A stretch of 64,000 bases of DNA, taken from Narthecium ossifragum. Lineage: Eukaryota; Streptophyta; Magnoliopsida; Dioscoreales; Nartheciaceae. Of this stretch, positions 1 through 12,900 are shown in pieces. Under the pieces are notes generated by a model. That model was not told the DNA's origin and did no database searches. It was given only the letters and a program-made list of their open reading frames with translations. The position numbers and the translations under genes are program-made. Position 1 is the first letter of the stretch; each line of letters begins with the position of its first letter. Location: contig OY986965.1 in assembly GCA_963920575.1 (NCBI GenBank), positions 31,180,007 to 31,244,006 of the forward strand, in the 5' to 3' direction.

Positions 1-981
1 AGACCAAAGTATTCTAGGGTTTACTGTTTACTTCTTCTCGGCGGTCAAGTAGAGAGGGATTCAGCAATGGTCGAATGGGGGAAGGAGGCGGCCAACTGAG
101 GCAAGCGAGACCGGGTTAAGAAGGGTCGATCTCCGCCTGCCAAAATAGCTACACGTGGCAGTTTGCTGCTGGTGGGATTGCGTCTGGTGTTGGTGAAGGG
201 GGCCGGGGCCGAGGGGCCGATGGTAGTCAATACCCCGCACATCCATCCTAGATAGCATTATTGGCCCAGCCATGGCACCGCCAAAGACGAAGTAACAGCT
301 CGGATTTCTACGCGTAATTCACATGATCTGTTACTGTAACAGGACCTGGGAACAGACCCTACTGAAATGCGCTTATCATCTTTACCCAATGACAGCAGCA
401 TCCATATCCCCAAGATGACCACATATCCAAGCTACAATTACCATAGTGACGTTCTCTAGTCAAGGTGACTGGAAATGGAGTAGGATGAGGAAGATCGGAT
501 TTCAGTGATTCAATTTCAATTTCGGCAGCAGCACAGCCCAATCACCTCGTAAAAAGAATGTCCACACAGCAGTATACAAAACCACACCAATCGTCTGGAA
601 ATACCCTGGGGTTTACAAGAAGCACATCCTCTCACCGTATTCAATATAACAATTACACCAGTAACCTAAGACCCCAGGAAAAAAAAATAAAAATAAAAAT
701 AAATTAAACAATACAAAACGATCAAGAACACCAAAGTTGCCTCAAAGATGAGGGCAGGCAAGTCTTAACAGACACTGTGGTGCCCTGTCACCACCGACAA
801 ACACCTTTGTTGCATAACTCGACCAGCCACAGTGGACCATGGATGCCGTTTCCTACACGCCAGTACCACCATCACGATTTGTCACCGGCAATAGGTAAAG
901 AAAGGGACCACCTGGGATGTTCCTCGAGCCAAGGAAAGTTGGGGACGACAGCCAGATGTCTGTGCAGGCCCTGATTCATAG
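1..981. other. Downstream flank of TASH3; no gene seen at left edge
   Basis: No convincing coding region is visible. The part next to position 982 should hold the TASH3 3' UTR. Positions 15-22 contain a telo-box-like AAACCCTA on the minus strand, a motif common near starts of plant housekeeping genes, so a further minus-strand gene could begin just outside the window; this is a guess. A short inverted repeat (CTGTTACTGTAACAG) lies near 327-341. A run of A and AAAT units sits at about 679-710. Confidence 0.4.
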
Positions 982-3900
982 TCAAGATGAACTGACATAA
1001 AGAACAGGTACTAATCCAGCCATTTTCCCATCTCTGCCAGGCCTTTTCTTCTTCACCTGTATTAGCAACAGTCAAAGCGGCCATTGCCAGAGTTGGATTT
1101 TGCTTCAATTGACAGGTTTATATGGTGATGCAAAATCAAGTTGAAAAGTAAAATACACTTACATAGTACCAACCATCGACCTCGTAATCAATTTCAACCT
1201 CTTCTCCTGCATCAAGGTTTAGCTGCAGGATACAAACCCCAAAGAAGAGATTATTATCTTAATAAATTTCAGCATGTGCACATTATAAAGGAGTTGAGAA
1301 AGTTAGAGTTAGCCCGTGTATAAGACAGGTCCAGTGAATAACTGACGGAGCTTATAAATTCAGAGAATAGAATATAGAACTCAAGATCCTATCCAGAACT
1401 AATAAACGTACCTCATCATCACCGCCTGCAGTGAAGTCATAGAGCGCTTTCCCAAACTGTGGATTATTGGAAGTTGTGTCCTCGCTATCTCGTGACCTGA
1501 AACTCTGAGCACCACTGCCAGCTAAAGGATTTTCAAATGACTCATGTCTCTGTGAGACAGATGTCGAGTAGGATGGGGGTTCTTCCCTGATCTGAAAAAA
1601 GCCGAAAACTCAATGTAAAAGTTGATTATCATTATGTATGAAATCACTACAAAACTTGAAGTCAGGCTAACCGGAGATCCAATCCCCTCATAAGAAGATG
1701 ACGGACCACCGCCACTGCTGAATCTGCTTGCCGATCTATTCTCCTGCTAGGCACAGCAAAGCTCAGTTAACTAAGCTGAATTCCATTTACTCTTATCTCC
1801 ACAAGATGACAATCTACATGTCCAATCGAAACCGAAATTGATATAAGCTCCAGGCAGAAAGAAATTTCCCTAATTCACATGTGAGGAACTTGACCACTAA
1901 AAGGTCAGAAAATCAAAGGCAAGAAATGAAGGAAAAAACACTTAGGGGGCGTTTGGTTGCTTGCATCAGTTGATGCAATGCATCAGTTGATGCAATGCAT
2001 CAGTTGATGCAGTATTAGCATCACATGTTTGTTTGGTTGCTTGTATCAACTGATGCAGTATTAGCTCATTTTCTGTTTGGTTGGTATATATTGCATCAGT
2101 TGATACAGCTGTTTTATATCATTTTTTTTTTAGCTGTTTTTTATTTAGCTATATTTTTTCTTTGACTATATTTATTAAATTATTGAGCACGTGCTAACTT
2201 AATAATTTCTTAATTATTAAAGTAAAAAAGATCAAACAGGTGTGAGTATTAACCTAAAATCGTCTTAGCAAACTCTTAACTACAAAGTATCAACCAAATC
2301 TTGAACGACAGTGTCCAATTCTTTACTTATCTTCCGGGCTTAATTCGTTTATGATAATTTTTTTAATAAAAATCAACAAAAATACAAGCAAAAATAATAT
2401 ATTCATGTAAAGTTTTTTTCCCACGAATTTTCAGATTTTCTGATTGGGTTTTCAGATTTTTCGGAATTCATATATTGATTTTTCGGATTTATTCAAGGTT
2501 TTATTAATTCCGAAAATAATATTTTAATTCATATAGTGTAAAGTTTTTTCCCACGAATTTTCGGATATTCTGGTTGGGTTTTCAGATTTTTCGGAATTCA
2601 TATATTGATTTTTCAGATTTATTCAAGGTTTTATTAATTCCGAAAATAATATTTTAATTCATATAGTGTAAAAATTTTTTTCCCACGAATTTTCGGATTT
2701 TCTGGTTGGGTTTTCAGATTTTTCGGAATTCATATATTGATTTTTCGAATTTATTCAAAGATTTATTAATTTCGAAAATAATATTTTAATTTATATAGTG
2801 ATGCATCAGCTGATGCTGCATCAGCAGATGCAGCCAAAATGGCTGTTTCTGCTGATGCAGCATCTGAGCCTCTTTTTGCATCAGCTGATACATGCATCAG
2901 CTGATACATTGACCAACCAAACACAGGTTTGTATCAAAAGGCTGCATCAACTGATGCATGTATCAGCTGATACATGCAACCAAACAGCCCCTTAAAGAAC
3001 TCATTTAAGTCTCCCTAGACACCAATCTGTCCTATTAAACCTAAAGAAGGATTCCATACTCTATTCTTGCACTCTGTCTAAAGGCAATATGTTCACATTA
3101 GAGCATTATCAGCAGCTTCCCTATCCCTATCTCTACTTCAAAGTGATTTTATGTCATTCACTAATATAGGGAATCACTTTTTGACTTGTTCAACCAACAG
3201 ATTCCATATATTGGTTCCCTATATCACTTAAAAATTTTAAAATTTAAAATTTCAATCATTTTTTTAATGACTTTCAATATATATATTATATCTATATTAT
3301 ATTATATATTATACTATATTATTTATATACTATATTATATATTATATTATATAATTATTATATATATGTATATATAGATGTATATATATATTATATTATA
3401 TTATATTATATTATTTATATATTATAATATATATAATTATTATATATATGTATATATATTACATATATATATTATATTAGAGATATATATAATACTTATA
3501 TATATATATGTATATATATACACACAATACTATATATAATATATAATATATATACTACATATAAATAATATTATGTATAATATATTATATTATTTATATT
3601 ATATTATATATACATATATAATACTATATATATATGTATATGTTTGTGTATATACATATATATATAATACTATATTATTTATATAATATAGTATTATATA
3701 TTATTTTATATTATTTATTATATTATATATAATATAGTATTATATATTATATATTAATATATTATATACACATATACACATATATATAATCCGAATAACT
3801 AATCATATTATTTATGCTGATGTGGCAGAGAGTGTATGTAGAATAATACTATTTTAAGATTTAGGGAATGGGTTTTGGTTCCCTAAATATAGGGAATCAA

Positions 3901-6900
3901 GTTGGTTTTAGGGAATGGGATAGGGAATGACTATAGGGATAGGGAATCTGTTGGATGATAAATTTTAATCATATTCCCTATATATAGGGATAGGGAATGT
4001 AATAGGAAACCTGTTGATAATGCTCTTACAAACCCATCTTCATCACGCAAAAAGCAGAGGAGTGAGGGTTTAGCACTATGAAAAGAATAATGAATGCATG
4101 AGGAAAATTGTGGCCAGTCGTTTGTCAAAAGTCACCACAAGATTCATTGAAGCCATAGATAAGATGACAGTCAAGAAAGAAAAGCATCAAGGAAGAAAAG
4201 TAACAAGGTGCAAGAAAGAATATCATTGAGCACAAAAATGACAAAAGGTCATTCAACCAAGTTCCTCCTAAGGATTCACACAGCCCCTCATTGCGTCCAA
4301 ACACTCAACTATATCATATGAGAACATATGGTCTTAAATCTCGCTTGTAAACCTGAACTTCACAACACAGTACATGCTTGGGCTTCACTCAAACATATGA
4401 TAAAATGGAGCAGCGAAATTATTGACCTAACAAAGAAAAATCATTGATAATGGAACATTGTAGGGTCTAGCACGTTGCATGGTTATCATGCAAGCACAAT
4501 CATACAAAAACCGAAACATTCGTTAATCTTAAGGAATCATCAAATGGACACTCATCCTGCGTCAGCATTGATTGATATAAAACAGACCTATAATCCAAAA
4601 CATCACAAGTCTATTCATCCAATCCAATTTTCATATATTTTTAGAAATTTTTGTAGAGTTTGGGACTACATACCGATTGCTGGGAGACTCCATAGCCTGA
4701 AGGACGTGAACTGAACAAAGATGGGTAGCTCATACCACCAAAATGGGATGAGATGGAAGTTTCCACTGAACCAGTTGATTCAGGAGAAGATGCGCCAGAT
4801 GACCTTGCATCATCATCCTGATACAAAGAAAATAAATATTCAGTTCTTGTCGCCAAATGCTGATTTTACAAAGGAAACATCTTGTTTACTACCTCCCCTT
4901 CGTAGGACTCTAGCAGTGTCTTTGCCCACATATCATCATATGTGACTGATGGTCGAGAAGTTATATTCTCCTCCTCCAAATCAGGCGCATCAATTCCAGC
5001 ACCAGCAAGAAATTCATTCACCTAACATGAGGCAGAGATAAGATGATCATGTTTAATGTCTACGGAGAGTAAAAATAAGCAAATCTAAATATGCAAAAAA
5101 AAAAAGTACCAGTCTAAAGAAAACTAAGCTTGCAACTAGATGGGATTATTCACTCCCAACATCACAACACTAGGGTGGAAATATACCCAGTTTCAGAATA
5201 ATAAATCCAGCTCCAAAATTCTAGAGGCAGCCGTTACTCAGCCTTAAAACAAGAACAACACAGGATTTATAGCTCGTACATAATAAAAATTGCACAGTTA
5301 AGCTCCTCACCCGATCCATTGCCGGTGCATTAGTTCCCAACAAGCCATCATCTTCTAGTCCTGCTGCCCAGGCCATTGCTAACTCAGGATCAATGGAAAG
5401 GGGCTCTTCAGGTTTTGCTTTCAATTCGTACACAAGGTCGGATATCCCAGTAGCGACAGCTGGATCATTTAGACCAGTTGATGCACTTATGTTGTGTCGG
5501 TTACGATAGATGTCAATAAGTTTGGCACTGTAATTAAAAAATCAACACAGGTAAAACCTTGGTAAGTACAAAATAATGGAGTAGAGGCCTTTATATTATA
5601 CTTGCTAGTTTAATCATTTGATTCCACATGGCATGAGCATATCACGTACATTTGCAATGCTTTGCTAATTTTTGTGCATGAATTATCCAACAACTAGTTT
5701 TCCATTATCACGCTAGAAAGGTCTCTTCTAATCGATTGCTTCTCAGGCTGCTTTAGATATCTTTTCACAATTTTGTCGCCTATGTCCCACATTTCTAACT
5801 AAAAAAATCTTCCAAATAATGAATCTATCCAGATCCGAACTGTACATAGAACTGATAATCGACAACAAATCAGTTGGAATTCGCGCATAAGCATAGTAAG
5901 CTGCTTTGTAGAGTAAGCTCAAGAAGTTCTAAGAACAGAAGATGGAAGTTTGCCGCAGGTGGTAAGGTCCAAGGGTTGTACTGTCATATATTACCATTGC
6001 CGAAATGATTCATACAAAAATCTTAACTGCAGGAGAGTATTCATACTTGCTAGACAAATAATAGGACCTCACCTTGTAGGACCAAGAGGTAGATATTTTG
6101 CTCTTGGCACATAACAGAACATAGAAACAAGATCAAGAATTTTCTCGTGAGTCTCATAAAGTTTTTTGAGTTCTTCATCTGTCCATTCCTGCTTATTGTT
6201 ATCGTGATTGCGCATATCTCTGCGTGCCCAAAGTGAAAGTCATTATAAAACTGAGTAAAACCATCAGTCGATAGGGCGATGAAACACCTTGGTAGTACCT
6301 CCTAGTCCTACCTTATTAATTCATCTTGCGCCCTGTACATTTCATCAAGGACCTTCAACATTGGGCTTATTAATGATCCCAGACCAGTACCACTGGCGCC
6401 TTGGTCTTCTCCATTACTTAGTTGCATTTCTGAAAATTGAGATTGCACTCCACCTTGAGCTAAAGCATGTAAAAATTCATAAACTTGTAGTCTATAAGGT
6501 TCTCCTGATCTGATTGCCAAAGTTGTGAGTGCTTGAATGGCAACAATCCGTATCTGATGAAAACAACAACGACAACATGATGCTCCTTGCAAAACCTTTA
6601 GAGTTCAAACATGAGACAGTCTTTTTGAAATGAAATTTGACAAGTACATACCTCCCAACTCCCACTGAATGCACACCTTTGAAGTCGTGTCAATGCACCT
6701 GCAAGGGTGGGATTTCGAGAACTAGCAGCAGCTACCATCTTATCCACATCCAGCATCATCAGTGCAGTACCAGGAGGGGTTGCAGATTCCCAGGCATACT
6801 CAGATGCAGCATAATTTGCATTTTCACCGAGAAACCACACCTACATGAATCGTTGACAACTGTAAATTGTTAATTAGTGTTACATAAAGTATTTTGATTC

Positions 6901-9900
6901 TTGATCATTTTGAAAAAATAACCTGAGACCCAAGGACATCCTTACAGCAGCTTGTACTAATCGTTGCAATGCCAAAGCTGACTTTGGATCAGATGCTGAT
7001 ACCCTATCAACCGATGTAAGTCCTGACATCGACCCAGGTTGAGGAGGAGGTAGATCAAGAACTATAGTGACCGCTTCTAATGCTGTGTGCTTTCCATCCG
7101 GTCCAGCTCCAACAAGACATGTCTGAAATAGCAAACACAATTCTTATGAAAAGAACCAAAATACATATCTGATCTTATTGTTAGGAAAGAATTCTAATCA
7201 GCTCCTAAACTTAAATGAAGATGATTAGAATCACATAAAAATGTATTGCGTATCTATTTGCCCGTATATAATCAGCTATGATGACAAGAGGCCAATTATT
7301 CATGATAAGGATTTCAACTATAAAAATTCACAAACTAATGAAATTTTTTTTAAAAAAAAACCCTCAAAAGGTCTCTGAAGCTCTCATCAGGATTACTCAA
7401 TACTTATAGAGGTAGGAACCCACTTTCCAAAGCAGTTGCAATACATCAGCATCAATCTTTCCAGGGACTTTAGTGGCGAATATCCTTGCAATCTCAAGTA
7501 GGGTGACGGCCATATCTGGAGTTGCCTGGTGACCAAAGTAGAAGAAAATCAAGATACACAATAAGTCCCACAAAACTACGAGAAAAGAACATAACATATT
7601 GCTAAAGGTATCTACATGATAGTGCTACAAAGAAAAGAATTTTAGACGATTAATTCCATAAAAATCAAAAAGGGAGATAAGAAATGTCACCATATGAGGA
7701 AAATTCAAATTTTGTGATGAACTTTGTAAGACGTATTTGCTAGCATAGCTGCTACTGATTAATTCTAGAGCAGGAAATTTTGCCATATGAGAACTGTAGG
7801 AATCTGATTCTCTTACTTGCTTAATACATAAGAGAATTACCAGATCAGCGATGAATTTTTGATATATCTGAATCTAAGTTCTATCAGAATCTTCATTTAA
7901 GACCACCCAAAAAGTTAAATTTTCATATCTCGAACCCTGAACCACACTTGTTAAGTATTCCGTGGACCATCTTTTCGTTCTTGCTCTTCTTTCTTTACTT
8001 CATAAGAATCCGCTCAAACTGAGTCTCAAGTCCAGGGGGCATCATGGCCAGGAAACAAATGGGGCAATTAATTGGTTAACCAAACAAAGAGGACTAAGAA
8101 GCCAAATCCAAATAACTGGAGTAAGCAAAGGACCTCTGGCCTTTGTCGGTGAAACTAACATAGGCACTTACATATCTCTGTAGCACCTAAAGTTAGTCCT
8201 AATCTTCACATAAATTGATGGTTCTTCCTAATAAAGCATGGTCAAATCATATGAAAAAATAAACAAGCTAAGAAATAAAAGAAAATTGAACAACGTATGC
8301 AAAGGTTGAACTCGCAGATGCTGACAGAGGAGAGCAGCATATCTTAGAATGTTTGTAGACTTGAAGCTTGTGAAGAAAGCATTTCCATGTCAGTTAACTT
8401 CATTTAAACAGACTTAATAAATCACAAAGATTTTTGGCAGATTGCAAAGTAAACCTCAAATTCAGTCACCCAAACACTATACGATGTTCAAAGAACAAAA
8501 GAGAAAATTACCAGAGGCTGAAAACAAGTACCTTGAAACGAGCATGTAAAGTAAGCAGAACTTCATTCAATAATGCGGAAGGCCACACTGGGTCTGACAA
8601 CTCGCATGCAATGATAGCTTCCAGTTCTTCAAACGATTCGTGTGGATTTTGAATCCAGATCAAAGCTTTTATTACCATTGCTCGAACATAAACACATTCA
8701 CATGCGACAGTTGTCCGCACTGCTTCCATTAGCGAAGCTAGTAAACTTGCAATTGTATCCTTACTACCAGGACCACTTGATAGTGGCAATTTTCTGGGAG
8801 CTGTAAAGAGTAATCAATCACACCATTCAGCAGCAGTCTAGTTTTTAATGTCATCGGCCTCGAAAGAAAATCCACGTTGACTATTAGATAGAGGTTTAAG
8901 TGACAGCATACGGTATTCTGAGTGTTCATGCTGCTTGGGAATACGATAACATAAAATAAAATAATACCATCAGACTGTGAGCTGTCATTGAGATCTGAAT
9001 CAGCCGAGTCAATGTTCTCTGAATATGCATGTAGCTGAGTTCCTTCATCAATATCATAGACACCTAATGCATAAGCTGCTGCCCTGCTTTTTCCCATTTC
9101 CTGAACAACTCTTGCTGCCGCATGGAGGACGGGACGAGAAAAACTTCTGAAAGAGCTCTCCAGTCTACAACAAAATGTTAGTTGCAGTAAGTGGAAAGGG
9201 AAAATAAAAATCTGTAAAACCACTTCTGGTACGGAATAAAAACAGTTCGCCTGTTCATATCTGCAACAAAAAGGCAGCATTTTCCGAACACATGGCCACT
9301 AAGCTAAACAAATGTTCCCTCACCCTCTGCCCCTGTTTACTTATCAAAACAGAAAGCAATGATAACAAAAATAACAGCAACGGAAATTTCAACAAGAATA
9401 ATAGACCTTCTCATGACAAGTTGGAACAGGGGCTGAGGCCGCCTCGACTTAGAAGTAGACTTTTCACTGGTTGGTTTTGGTGGGAGATCATCTTTTGATT
9501 GATCCTTTGACGATACAGATGGTGCCTCAGGCAATTTCAGAATCTCCTTTGTTAATCGTATCCATCCAGCAGCTCGTTCTTCAGTCCTGCAATTCAAATG
9601 TCAGAATGAATAAAATTTAACATGATGTTCCCAACTCAGCAATGAAAAGCAAAGCTGCACAAGAGTAAGCAACAACCTTTCTGTGTTTTCAGATTTTCCC
9701 AGTACACACAAAATTGCCTCAAAGCAAACTCTGTCACTAGGATCCAGGAGAAGTTGGTAGAGGATGGTAGAAAATTGCGACTTAATGTCAGGCCTCTCTG
9801 CAATAAACGTTATTCAGACAATCGTCTATTGTTGGACAAAAATAAAATTGAAGTTAGCAGATAATGGCCACACTTTAGGTGCAAGTTCTAGAAAAAGAAC

Positions 9901-12900
9901 ATACCATCCAAGGCACGTGCCCTAGATAATGTATGGCATAATCTAGCCAGGGAAACCCTAGCAAGAACGTCATGCATATGAAGAACATCCTGTAGAGCTC
10001 CTGCATCATACAACATATGATTTTACTTAATACCCATTGGCAGAGATGCTAGCAAGAAACATCAATGATCTCATATTCAGCACCTCACCTATCAGATGAA
10101 CTCACGATTTCCAGCACATTCAAATCAGTTGAATAGAAAAGATGCAAATAAAAATTTTCATTTCTTATTTAACATAACTTTTCTGAACTTTGAAGTAATA
10201 TCTTAACTCATGGCAGTTAATAAACAATCCTACCAAACATACTTAATATGCATTATTTTGATATGTATAGACTTCCACTTCAGGACCCATTTCCAAGAAC
10301 TTAAAACTCCAAAAGGCTGGAAAAGCTTTCACAAATAAATGCATATAAATATGAAATTGCACAAAACTTTCATATATCTTCTCTTACAAGAAAAAGCTCA
10401 AAAGTGATTACAAACAGATTGGCAAGAGACAGAAGCGTACCTCCAGGCTGCACGAGCTTTCCTGCAAAGAGCAAGATAACAAGATCATCAACTAAGTTAG
10501 AGATAGCGAGAGCGAGGGTGGGGGAGCTAGAGAGAGTATGTGTTTCTTGGTAAGGGGTCTTTTGGCACATCAAAAAGCATTGGAACCTGAAATAAAGGTA
10601 TATAGATGAACTCACCAAGGGCCATAGCAACAGAATAGGGATCTCTTGTAGCTAGTTCAGAAATCATTGCCAAGGCATGCCTCACAGCAACTGGGTCAGC
10701 AAAAGAAACCCTGAAGCACACAAGACCCAATTTATTGATATTCAGAGTTAATATATTATCGTAACTGGGAGCCAACCCGAAGAACCCATATAATTTCAAA
10801 CTCTATTGAAAAGTTTATGGATTATAGCAGCCTCAAGAGAAGTTCCCACTGCTCTCCTACTTTATTCTCATCTTGGTTACGCTAGGAAATAAATCTAAGT
10901 AATCCACACTTCATTAAAGGTATAATGAAAATTAGATACCTGAAAATAGTGCTCCAAGTCTAAAAGCTAGCATAATGGGGAACACAGCATCAATCTTCTT
11001 ACCCTTGTATAGCTCGATGGAGAAATGCTGGATTCCCAGGATCTAAAGGAAGTCTTCGTAAAGCACTAAGAGCAGCATATTGCAAATTATTTTTTACTAC
11101 TGACTGCACATATGGACACAATATGTCAGTAAATATTTTGATTAATCAACATTACCATTAATCAGAGACGAAATGGGAAAGACCTAAAGGATGAGAGATC
11201 TCTCAATTGACAGTCCTTTTTCCAATTTAAAAAGTAGATGAGATGCCAAAGAAATAAAAGGCTTCAATATTGCAGGTGGGTTCAACAACAAAACCATATT
11301 TTTCATTCCACTTATTTAGCCTGAGAATGAAAGAAGAATAAAATGCTAACAGTGCTATGTGATTTTTCTGTTACTTAGCCTTTCGGCTTTAAAAACAAAT
11401 AATTAAAATATTGCAATGCTTCTGGAAATGTTCAGTCATCGTTTGTCTGCCTGAAGCTTTGATTTTTCCCAGTAACATTCAAAACTGTTAAGAGAAAAGG
11501 GAGATATGGCACAAAATGTACAAAAACTGTACTTAAAAGCATGGCTCCAAAGTGAGATGTGTACAACCATGTCATTTACTCATAGAAAAACTATTGGAAT
11601 GAAAAGTATCTACCACTAAAATGACTGCATCATCAAAGAAAGTCATCTAGCTCTTAATACATACACATAGATAGCCAAACACAGCCTACAACATCAGAAG
11701 AAGAACAGGCTACTCATGTGGAGTAGTTACACTTTTGAGATGCAAGTTACACCCTATAGTAACTATTTCCCACTGAAGCATATAAATCACCCGCTGAAAG
11801 ATGGAACTACGACATTTCTGGCCAAATGGTGTAATTGGACTAAACAGTGGCTCATTAAGTACCTGAATGAGGACAAACATAACATATTACCACCTACAGA
11901 GGGTTATAAGGTTTACAGAATCACTTTGGATGACCAAGGAAAGTAGCCAGGTGTCTAGAAGGGGAATGTGAATAAATTCTCAGAAGCTCTCTAACAACTT
12001 AGTTGCAAGGTTCCTCGAAGTGAGTTTTGGAACATTTCATGTCTGCTTGCATGAAGATCCATTGAAACTCAAACTAGGCAACTAATAACTTCGTGAATGC
12101 AATGTCACTGAATATCCATGACAGAAGAATAATTTTATAGATTGAACTAATGTAGCTATAGAAAAATTCGAAATTTTCAAGCTAGCAAGTACCTCCTTAT
12201 CACCGCCTTGCTTGCTAAAGATGCCTTTCTTACGTTTTTGCTTTGCATCTCCAACCTGAGAGAAAAGAAAGTATCATATATATAGAGCAGCAGTTAATGT
12301 GTATATACATGTGAACAAGAAAGAAGCCTTTATTCATTTAAAGATTAACGCGGCATAGATATGGTATTGGCAAGCCACAAAAAACAAACCTTTTCAAGAA
12401 TCCCAAATACAATTTCGTATAATTTAGATACTACTTCAGAATCGCTAGTTGAAGCAGCAGTCAGAGCCTTCAGAGCTGCCAGCCTTCGAGCATGAACTAC
12501 AAAAACCGAACAAACAAACTTAAGCAAGTACGAGAGATGTCATGAAGGGCCAATTAGAAATTAACATTAAATTCACTTGTATGATTCCTTAGTAACTTGC
12601 ACTAGTCATAGTGGACTGGACATAACTGAGGCTACTATCACCTCCCACATAAAAACAAGTTTCAATAGTTAACAGTTTTGAAATTGGTGAATCCAAGAGT
12701 ACTTCAATACTTGCCAAAGCCTTCTCAGTAAGCTATCAGACATTTCTCTCGCTTCATCGAAAGATCATTAACCAGAAAATGAGGACAATTAATTTGACTG
12801 CTAAGAAAATATCATGGCAGAAAGCATGAAGTGCTATACATTCGGCATCGGCATTAGAGGCCTCTGATGTAAGCTGCTCCACAATCCGGGGTACAACATC

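Noticed and set aside
9337..9597. Long open frame VFVII-rich extension at a TASH3 exon
   Set aside because: Only the part to about 9415 matches the TASH3 exon; the hydrophobic end is intron read-through, not a membrane helix.
11370..11410. GTTACTTAGCCTTTCGGCTTTAAAAACA, resembling the LINE 3' end
   Set aside because: The match is short and I found no flanking target duplication or clear poly-A tail.
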